From Actinomycetota bacterium (GTDB lineage Bacteria; Actinomycetota; Thermoleophilia; Gaiellales; Gaiellaceae), in the NCBI GenBank assembly GCA_020029625.1, contig JAIBJP010000009.1, positions 1 to 26,546 on the forward strand: a stretch of 26,546 bases of DNA, given 5' to 3'. Positions 20,963 to 26,546 of this stretch are shown one piece after another. Made by a program: the position numbers and the translations under genes. The first letter of the stretch is position 1. Every line of letters starts with the position of its first letter. The notes beneath the pieces were generated by a model. That model was not told the DNA's origin, made no database searches, and saw only the letters and a list, made by a program, of their open reading frames with translations.

Positions 20963-23559
20963 CCGCCTACCTGCACCTCACCGACGCCGGCTTCCTTGAG
21001 CGTGGCCTGGGCGGCCGCAAGCCGTGCGAGCGGCACGCGGTAGGGCGAGCAGGAGACGTAGTCGAGCCCCAGGTCGTGGCAGAAAGCCACCGAGGCCGGA
21101 TCCCCGCCGTGCTCCCCGCAGATCCCCAGCTTGATGTCGGGCTTGACGCTCCTTGCGCGCTCGACTGCGATCTGCATGAGATCCCCCACGCCGCTCAGGT
21201 CGAGGGTCTCGAACGGGTTCTCGTTCAGGATCCGCTCGTCGAGGTAGTGCGTCAGGAACTTCCCCTCGGCGTCGTCGCGAGAGAAGCCGAGGGTCGTCTG
21301 CGTGAGGTCGTTCGTCCCGAAGCTGAAGAAGTCGGCGTGCTCCGCGATCTCGTCGGCCCGAACACAGGCTCGCGGGAGCTCGATCATCGTCCCGCAGAGA
21401 TAGTCCACCTCCGCCACTTCGGCGGCCGTCCGCACAGTGAGTTCGCGCAGGCGGTGCAGCTCCTCGCCGAACGCCACGAGCGGATGCATGATCTCGACGA
21501 GCGGCGCAGCTCCCGTTCGCCCCTCCACCGCGGCCGCAGCCCGGACGATCGCGCGCACCTGCATCTCGTAGATCTCGGGATAGAGCAGCCCTAGCCGGCA
21601 GCCGCGCGTACCGAGCATCGGGTTCGCCTCGCGGAGCGCACGGATGCGGCGCGCCATCTCTGGCGACTCGGCCTCGGCGAGCGGAGGGAGGAACTCGTGC
21701 AACGGCGGGTCGAGCAGGCGGATGGTCACCGGGAGGCCCGCCATCGCCTCGAAGATGCCCTCGAAGTCCTCCTGCTGGTACGGGAGGAGCTTCTCCAGGG
21801 TCTCGCGCCGCTCGTCTTCGCCGGAGGCCATGATCATCGCCCGCACGATTGGGAGCCGGTCCTCGGCCATGAACATGTGCTCGGTGCGGCAGAGCCCTAT
21901 TCCCTCCGCGCCGAACTCGCGCGCCTTCACAGCGTCCTGCGGCGTGTCCGCGTTGGCGCGCACCTTCAAGCGCCGCGCGTCGTCCGCCCAGCCGAGCAGC
22001 CGCTGGAAGTCCTCGTTGATCTGCGGGGGGACGAGCTCGACCTCGCCGACGATCACCTCGCCCGTGCCGCCGTCGATCGTGATCACCTCGTCCTCGGCGA
22101 CCTCGCGGCCGTCGAGCGAGATCTTGCGGCCTTCGAGATCGATGGAGAGGCCTTCGCAGCCCGCCACGCACGGCTTCCCCATCCCGCGGGCGACGACGGC
22201 GGCGTGCGAGGTCATGCCGCCCTGAGCCGTGAGGATGCCGCGCGCCTCGAGGAGGCCGTGGATGTCGTCGGGATTCGTCTCCCAGCGGACGAGGATGACG
22301 TCCTCGCCGGCCTTGCCACGCTCTTCGGCGGTATCGGCGTCGAGCACGACCTTCCCGGTCGCCGCCCCGGGTGAAGCGTTCAGGCCCTTCGCGGCCGCCT
22401 CGTAGTGGGCCTCCGGGTCGATCATGGGATGGAGAAGCTGATCGAGCTGCTTGGGATCGATCCGGGCGACCGCCTCCTCGCGGGAGATCAAGCCCTCCTC
22501 GACCATGTCGACCGCGATCTTGAGAGCAGCCTGAGCGGTGCGCTTCCCGCTCCGGGTCTGGAGAAGGTAGAGCTTGCCCTCCTCGACCGTGAACTCGATG
22601 TCCTGCATCTCGCGGTAGCGCTCTTCCAGGCGGCGCATGGTGTCGACGAGCTGCTCGAAGGCTTCCGGCAAGCGATCCTTCATCTCCGTGATCGGCAGCG
22701 GCGTGCGGATCCCGGCGACCACGTCCTCCCCTTGCGCGTTGGTCAGGAACTCTCCCCAGATCCCCTGCTCGCCCGTGGAGGGGTTCCTGGTGAAGGCGAC
22801 GCCCGTCCCGGAATCCTCGCCCTTGTTGCCGAACACCATCTGGACGACGTTCACCGCCGTGCCCAGATCGTCGGGAATGCCATTGGCGCGCCGGTAGACC
22901 TGGGCGCGCGGCGTTTCCCAGGAGTCGAAGACGGCCCGCACCGCGCGCTCGAGCTGCACGCGCGGATCCTGGGGGAAATCCGAGCCGGTGCCGTCGCGGT
23001 AGATCTCCTTGAATCGCTCGACGAGCTCGCGCAGATCGTCGGCACGGAGATCGACATCGTCATGCACGCGCCGAGACTCCTTCAGGGCCGCCAGCGCCTG
23101 CTCGAACGCATGCGCGTCGACACCGTCGACCACGTTGCCGTACATCTGCACCAGCCGCCGGTAGGCGTCCCAGGCGAAGCGCTCGTTCCCGGTTGCGCGG
23201 GCGAGGCCCTCGACCGACTCGTCGTTGAGCCCCAGGTTGAGGATCGTGTCCATCATCCCCGGCATCGAGACCGCCGCTCCGGAGCGCACCGAGACGAGCA
23301 GGGGGTCCTGAGCGTCGCCGAAGCGCTTCCCGGCTGTCTCCTCGAGTCCCTTGAGATGCGCAGCGATCTCCTCCTCGAGCCCTGGCGGCAGCTTGCGCCC
23401 GTTTTGCACGTACTCGATGCAGGCCGCGGTCGTGACCGTGAAGCCGGCCGGGACGGGGATGCCGATAGCGGTCATCTCCGCGAGCCCGGCCCCCTTGCCA
23501 CCGAGCAGCTCGCGCCCGAGCTCGGCGCCTGCCGAGAAGTCATAGACGTGGTTCTCCAT
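20959..23559 (-). CDS. ppdK: Pyruvate, phosphate dikinase
   Basis: 866 aa, family length. Interconverts pyruvate, ATP and phosphate with PEP, AMP and pyrophosphate in the cytosol. The N-terminal ATP-binding domain has LLGGKGAGLAEM and SVRSGAAVSMPGMMDT. The swivelling phosphohistidine domain has GGMTSHAAVVARGMG with H452, and T450 two residues before it is the usual target of the regulator. The C-terminal PEP domain has CGTMIELPRA, FSFGTNDLTQ and GICGEHGG with the catalytic Cys near 814. ATG 23559 matches family N-termini (MENHVYDFSAGAELG); a longer reading from 23746 is possible but adds unconserved residues. The regulator gene is two genes upstream on the same strand. Ends in CTAG shared with the GH26 gene. 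Confidence 0.96.
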   Translation of the reverse strand: MENHVYDFSAGAELGRELLGGKGAGLAEMTAIGIPVPAGFTVTTAACIEYVQNGRKLPPGLEEEIAAHLKGLEETAGKRFGDAQDPLLVSVRSGAAVSMPGMMDTILNLGLNDESVEGLARATGNERFAWDAYRRLVQMYGNVVDGVDAHAFEQALAALKESRRVHDDVDLRADDLRELVERFKEIYRDGTGSDFPQDPRVQLERAVRAVFDSWETPRAQVYRRANGIPDDLGTAVNVVQMVFGNKGEDSGTGVAFTRNPSTGEQGIWGEFLTNAQGEDVVAGIRTPLPITEMKDRLPEAFEQLVDTMRRLEERYREMQDIEFTVEEGKLYLLQTRSGKRTAQAALKIAVDMVEEGLISREEAVARIDPKQLDQLLHPMIDPEAHYEAAAKGLNASPGAATGKVVLDADTAEERGKAGEDVILVRWETNPDDIHGLLEARGILTAQGGMTSHAAVVARGMGKPCVAGCEGLSIDLEGRKISLDGREVAEDEVITIDGGTGEVIVGEVELVPPQINEDFQRLLGWADDARRLKVRANADTPQDAVKAREFGAEGIGLCRTEHMFMAEDRLPIVRAMIMASGEDERRETLEKLLPYQQEDFEGIFEAMAGLPVTIRLLDPPLHEFLPPLAEAESPEMARRIRALREANPMLGTRGCRLGLLYPEIYEMQVRAIVRAAAAVEGRTGAAPLVEIMHPLVAFGEELHRLRELTVRTAAEVAEVDYLCGTMIELPRACVRADEIAEHADFFSFGTNDLTQTTLGFSRDDAEGKFLTHYLDERILNENPFETLDLSGVGDLMQIAVERARSVKPDIKLGICGEHGGDPASVAFCHDLGLDYVSCSPYRVPLARLAAAQATLKEAGVGEVQVGG

Positions 23560-23902
23560 GTGGACGGAGACAGATCTTCCCACGTCGCGCGTGTCGAGCA
23601 CGTCCCTTTCCGCCGTCTTGACGCGCTCCGAAACCCGCAGGACACTGCCTGCATGCGCATGCCCCTTCCAGCTGCAGCCGCGCTGATCGTTCTCGTCGCG
23701 CTCGCTCTCGCGTGCGGAGTCGAGCTCGGCTTCTTCGACGGTCATTGAAGCGCACGTAATGCGTACGCGCCGATTACCCCATTCGGTCATGGCGCTTGGA
23801 CCGATCCTGGGCCATGGTCCGTCCATAGCGGGTCAGGATGACGTGGGGCGCCGCAGTCTACGTCTCGGCCCGAGAGGAGGCGGCTCGGCACCACGGCCGC
23901 CT
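23560..23902. other. 343-bp intergenic region upstream of ppdK with paired hairpins
   Basis: No convincing gene lies here. On the + strand GCGCC (23767-23771) can pair with GGCGC (23791-23795), and GGACC (23798-23802) with GGTCC (23816-23820), followed by a terminator at 23877-23910; GCGTACGC (23761-23768) is a palindrome. A 31-codon + frame at 23653-23748 starts MRMPLPAAAALIVLVALAL and resembles a membrane peptide, but it has no ribosome site. A minus frame from ATG 23746 is continuous with ppdK. The region must hold the ppdK promoter unless ppdK is read from the upstream genes. Confidence 0.4.
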
Positions 23903-23910
23903 CTATTTTT
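23877..23910 (+). terminator. Rho-independent terminator on the + strand
   Basis: GAGGCGGC (23877-23884), an 11-nt loop, GCCGCCTC (23896-23903), then TATTTTT. The stem is perfect over 8 bp and the T-tract is the only such run near a hairpin in this GC-rich window. It points in + direction, although no confident + strand gene precedes it. Read on the minus strand the stem begins at the stop codon of the 56-aa membrane gene but lacks a T-tract. Confidence 0.75.
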
Positions 23911-24073
23911 GGGCCGGCGCTTCCTTGAGGTTCCGCCGCTCGGCCAGCCAGGAAACAAAGCGGATTCCCATCCAGACGGGCGTGAAGAGCACGTAGAAGA
24001 CGAAGAGCCCGAGCGCCAGGACGACCATCCAGAAGGGCCAGTAGTACCAGGGAATCGGCCGTTTCTTCGTCAT
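23903..24073 (-). CDS. 56-residue membrane protein between PPDK and its regulator
   Basis: The frame gives MTKKRPIPWYYWPFWMVVLA, then a continuous hydrophobic stretch to about residue 34, then an amphipathic, basic tail ending APAQK. One transmembrane helix (about 14-34) with positive N-terminus and aromatic-rich border is evident. The ATG overlaps the TGA of the regulator gene as ATGA (24070-24073), strong evidence that it is translated. It is short enough to be missed by gene finders. It lies between the PPDK regulator and ppdK on the same strand; a link to PPDK control or membrane placement is only inference. Confidence 0.75.
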   Translation of the reverse strand: MTKKRPIPWYYWPFWMVVLALGLFVFYVLFTPVWMGIRFVSWLAERRNLKEAPAQK

Positions 24074-24891
24074 GTGCCCGCGGCCAGCCGCCGCTGCTCG
24101 ACGAGGTGGATGATGCGGCGCGCCGTCTCCTCGATGGCCAGGTTGGAGACCTCGATGACGGGGCAGCCTAGTCGCCGGTGGACGATCTCCGCCTGCTCGA
24201 GCTCCTCGTAGATCGCCTCGAGATCTGCATAGCGTCCCCGTCCTCCCCGCATGCCACGGGCGCGCACGGTCCTGATCTCCGCGAGGGCCTCGGCGTCCAT
24301 GGTCAGACCGACGATCTTGCCCGGCTCGACCGCGAAGAGCTCCTTGGGCGGCTCGATCCCGCGCACGATGGGGACGTTCGCGGTCTTATAGCCGAGGTAC
24401 CCGAGATACATCGAGAGTGGGGTCTTCGAGCTCCGGGAAACGCCGACCAGAACGATGTCGGCCTCGTCCAGCCCCTGCGGCGCAACCCCGTCGTCGTAAC
24501 GGACGGCGAACTCGATGGCCGCCATCCGCTTGAAGTAGCTCGAGTCGAGCACCGGCTTGGCGCCCGGAGTCCCCGTCGCGGGCTGCCCGGAGACCCGCGC
24601 AACCGCCTCGATGGGATGACCGATCAGGTCGCAGTAGTGCAGGCGATAACGCTTGCAGAGCGTTCGCATCGCTTCGCGGAACTGCGGCTCGACGATCGTG
24701 TACATGATCACGGCTCGTCGCCCGCGGGCCCTGGCGGCGGCCAGCTGAACATCGTCCACGCTCGTGATCCGTGGGTGGCGGACGATCTCGAACTCCTCCT
24801 CGGGGAACTGCCGCTCCACCGCCTCGGCGAAGCGGGCGGCTGTCTCTCCCGTCGAATCGGAGATGACGTGAATCTCGAGCGGCGCGCTCAT
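24070..24891 (-). CDS. Pyruvate, phosphate dikinase regulatory protein (ADP-dependent kinase / Pi-dependent pyrophosphorylase)
   Basis: 273 aa of the DUF299 family. IHVISDSTGETA opens the protein, RYDDGVAPQ and DIVLVGVSRSSKTPLSMYLG (P-loop GVSRSSKTPLS at 150-160) are its signature. The family switches PPDK or PEP synthase off by ADP-dependent phosphorylation of the Thr beside the catalytic His, and on again by phosphorolysis. With ppdK nearby and no PEP synthase in view, PPDK is the expected target. ATG 24891 has AGGG 9 nt upstream. The C-terminal part (EVSNLAIEETARRI) is also conserved. Its stop overlaps the start of the 56-aa membrane gene. Confidence 0.94.
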   Translation of the reverse strand: MSAPLEIHVISDSTGETAARFAEAVERQFPEEEFEIVRHPRITSVDDVQLAAARARGRRAVIMYTIVEPQFREAMRTLCKRYRLHYCDLIGHPIEAVARVSGQPATGTPGAKPVLDSSYFKRMAAIEFAVRYDDGVAPQGLDEADIVLVGVSRSSKTPLSMYLGYLGYKTANVPIVRGIEPPKELFAVEPGKIVGLTMDAEALAEIRTVRARGMRGGRGRYADLEAIYEELEQAEIVHRRLGCPVIEVSNLAIEETARRIIHLVEQRRLAAGT

Positions 24892-24927
24892 ACGCCAGAC
24901 CCTGGCCTATGAGCGTGGGGAGGGTGT

Positions 24928-24953
24928 GTGAGGGAACCGGGAGGTTCCCTCAC
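24928..24953 (-). terminator. Perfect 10-bp hairpin after glyS, no U-tract
   Basis: GTGAGGGAAC (24928-24937), loop of 6 nt, GTTCCCTCAC (24944-24953). It lies 38 nt beyond the glyS stop and 36 nt before the regulator start, both minus strand. Stability is high but no T-run follows, the form called I-shaped in actinobacteria. It may reduce rather than end read-through into the regulator gene. Confidence 0.65.
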
Positions 24954-24991
24954 TGCATCAAAGAAGGGGGCGAGCCGGAGGCGAGCGACGT

Positions 24992-26546
24992 TCATCGCGG
25001 GATCTGGGAGAGATCGCCGAGCGCGCCAACCGCGTCGCGAACGTCGAGTAGGAGGCGAAGGCGGTTGGCGCGCACCTGCTTGTCCTCCGCCATGACGAGA
25101 ACCTCGTCGAAGAAACGGTCGATCGGCGCTCCGAGCTCCGCGGCCGCGGCCAACGCCGCGTCGAAGTCTAGGGCCTGGAGCGCAGCCTCGATCTTCGGCG
25201 AGACTCCGGCGAGCGCCTCGATGAGCGCGATCTCGGCTTCGTCGGTGGCAAGCCGTGCGTCGAGAGCGGATGCGGCGCCGTCGGCCTTTCCGGCCAACCG
25301 GTTGGAGCGATCGTAGGCCACGTAAGCTCGCTCGAACTCCTCCGACGATGCGGCGTCCGCCAGCGTCTGCGCTAGGCGCGCGATCGCCCCGAGCTCCGCG
25401 ACGCCGCCCCGCCGGGCCGCGCGGACGAACTCGACCGGGACGTCGAGCAGGCCCTCGAGCCGCTCTTCGACGAAGTCGGCAACCTCGGACGGATCCTCCC
25501 TCACGTCCGCGCCCTGGGCGGCGAGCAGCTCATTGCCGCGGACGACGAGAGCACGGACGTCGAGCCCGAGATTCGCCTCCAGGGCGAGGCGGCAGAGACC
25601 GATCGCAGCACGCCGAAGGCCGTAAGGGTCGCGCGATCCGGTGGGCTTCTGGCCGAGCGCGAAGGCAACCGTGAGATTGTCGACCTTGTCGGCGGCGGAG
25701 AGGACGCGGCCGGCCTCCGTCTCGGGGAGCGGCCCGCCTGCGCTCTCAGGAAGGTAGTGCTCGTCGATGGCCGCACAGACGGCCTCGGGATAGCCCGCCA
25801 GGCGGGCGTACTCGGCGCCGATGTGGCCTTCGAGGTCGGCGAACTCGCGGACGAGCTCCGCCGCCTGATCGGCCTTGGCTAGCCGCGCCGCCTCCTGCGA
25901 GGCCTCCCCACCTCCGAGGGCTTCGACGAGTGCTACGAGACGCTCGGCTTTCTGCGCGAACGAGCCCGCCCCGGCGACGAAGGTGATGGAGCCTAGGTCC
26001 TTCAGCAGGCCCTCGATTCCGCGCGCGACGTCCCGCTCGAAGGTGAAGGCCGCATCCTCGAGCCGGCCCTCGAGGACGTTCTCGTTACCGGCGATCACGG
26101 TCTCGGCGTCACCGCCGTTCGCCACGAAGGCGAAGCGGTTCCCACCCAGCGGGAAGTAGCGCTGGTGAGCCTCCATCGCGGTGACGACCACGCGTTCTGG
26201 CAGCTGCAGAAATCGTTCGTCGAAGTCCCCCGCGAGGACAATCGGGCTCTCGACGAGGTAGACGACTTCCGCCAGGACGCGTTCGTTCGGTTGCTCGAGT
26301 CCCAATTCGCGTAATCCCTTCGTGATGGCGTCCAGCCTCCTGGCCTGATCGACCTCGACATCAGCCCCCCGCAGGCGCTCGAGGTACTCGCGGGCGTGCG
26401 GGATCTCGATTTCACCACGCGTGAAGCGATGGCCGAACGACGAGCCGCGGAAGCCGTCGAGTGTTTCCGCGTCGAGCTTCGCGCAGAGCCACCGGACCGG
26501 CCGCGCGAAGCGAACCCCGCTCTCGTCCCACACCATCGACTTGGAG
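24992..26546 (-). CDS. glyS: Glycyl-tRNA synthetase beta subunit (5' truncated by window edge)
   Basis: About 517 C-terminal residues are visible; the N-terminal part and start lie beyond 26546. The frame continues across the edge (SKSM before VWDESGVRFARPVRWL). Family motifs include AMEAHQRYFPL, ITFVAGAGSFAQKAERL, an HD-like stretch GHIGAEYARLAGYPEAVCAAIDEHYLP, and GQKPTGSRDPYGLRRAA, followed by the anticodon-binding helical region and FFDEVLVMAEDKQVRANRL. With GlyQ it forms the alpha2-beta2 enzyme charging tRNA-Gly; glyQ is expected just upstream. Many Actinobacteria instead use single-chain GlyRS, so this is informative about lineage. Confidence 0.96.
   Translation of the reverse strand, partial: SKSMVWDESGVRFARPVRWLCAKLDAETLDGFRGSSFGHRFTRGEIEIPHAREYLERLRGADVEVDQARRLDAITKGLRELGLEQPNERVLAEVVYLVESPIVLAGDFDERFLQLPERVVVTAMEAHQRYFPLGGNRFAFVANGGDAETVIAGNENVLEGRLEDAAFTFERDVARGIEGLLKDLGSITFVAGAGSFAQKAERLVALVEALGGGEASQEAARLAKADQAAELVREFADLEGHIGAEYARLAGYPEAVCAAIDEHYLPESAGGPLPETEAGRVLSAADKVDNLTVAFALGQKPTGSRDPYGLRRAAIGLCRLALEANLGLDVRALVVRGNELLAAQGADVREDPSEVADFVEERLEGLLDVPVEFVRAARRGGVAELGAIARLAQTLADAASSEEFERAYVAYDRSNRLAGKADGAASALDARLATDEAEIALIEALAGVSPKIEAALQALDFDAALAAAAELGAPIDRFFDEVLVMAEDKQVRANRLRLLLDVRDAVGALGDLSQIPR

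Noticed and set aside
23560..23826. N-terminal extension of PPDK to an ATG at 23826 or 23746
   Set aside because: Known PPDKs begin at about MENHVYDF; the added residues are charged, unconserved-looking and have no ribosome site. Kept only as an alternative.
24928..24953. LexA-like site in the hairpin after glyS
   Set aside because: GAAC and GTTC are 6 bp apart instead of 4, and the match is a by-product of the 10-bp stem.

Overview
The window is a GC-rich, gene-dense stretch of bacterial chromosome. I place it in the Actinobacteriota, probably a deep lineage such as Thermoleophilia. Four points support this: LexA boxes of the GAAC-N4-GTTC type in front of an ImuB/DnaE2 mutasome, a MurA with Asp in place of the catalytic Cys, a rhomboid protease with an N-terminal zinc-finger-like segment, and many genes that appear to be leaderless. 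A two-subunit glycyl-tRNA synthetase (GlyS present) argues against the common actinobacterial groups with single-chain GlyRS. The class assignment is inference. I found no phage, insertion sequence, CRISPR array, tRNA or rRNA.

Layout. 1-1962 (-): 3'-truncated DHH/CBS/poly(A)-polymerase fusion. 2010-5000 (+): large secreted protein of repeated fibronectin-III-like modules, followed by a hairpin. 5045-6741 (-): murA and a RidA-family gene, coupled by ATGA. 6801-7364 (+): HD-domain hydrolase. 7361-9165 (-): endonuclease/exonuclease/phosphatase and class V PLP enzyme, overlapping. 9186-9482 (+): small acidic protein. 9495-11276 (-): lipoprotein and FAD oxidoreductase. 11487-16517: SOS mutagenesis block with dnaE2 (-), an inverted TfoX-like gene (+), a DUF6504-like gene (-) and imuB (-), the last driven by a promoter carrying two perfect LexA boxes. 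16609-18005 (-): comB, a lipoprotein and a 32-residue membrane peptide. 18040-20962 (+): rhomboid protease, phospholipase D-like protein and GH26-like secreted glycosidase. 20959-26546 (-): glyS (5' end outside the window), the PPDK regulatory kinase/phosphorylase, a 56-residue membrane protein and pyruvate phosphate dikinase.

How genes work together. ImuB, the DUF6504-like protein and DnaE2 should form a translesion-synthesis module induced by DNA damage. No imuA' is present here, and dnaE2 is cut off from the LexA promoter by a gene on the other strand. The PpsR-type regulator two genes upstream of ppdK is the expected switch of PPDK activity, and a tiny membrane protein is translationally coupled to it.

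The most noteworthy signals are regulatory and small-scale: a repeated TANNNT-(6-10 nt)-start-codon pattern, two probable CTG starts in CTGA overlaps, two convergent gene pairs sharing one CTAG as both stop codons, two unannotated small membrane proteins, and a + strand terminator with no clear gene in front of it. None of these amounts to a proven new system.
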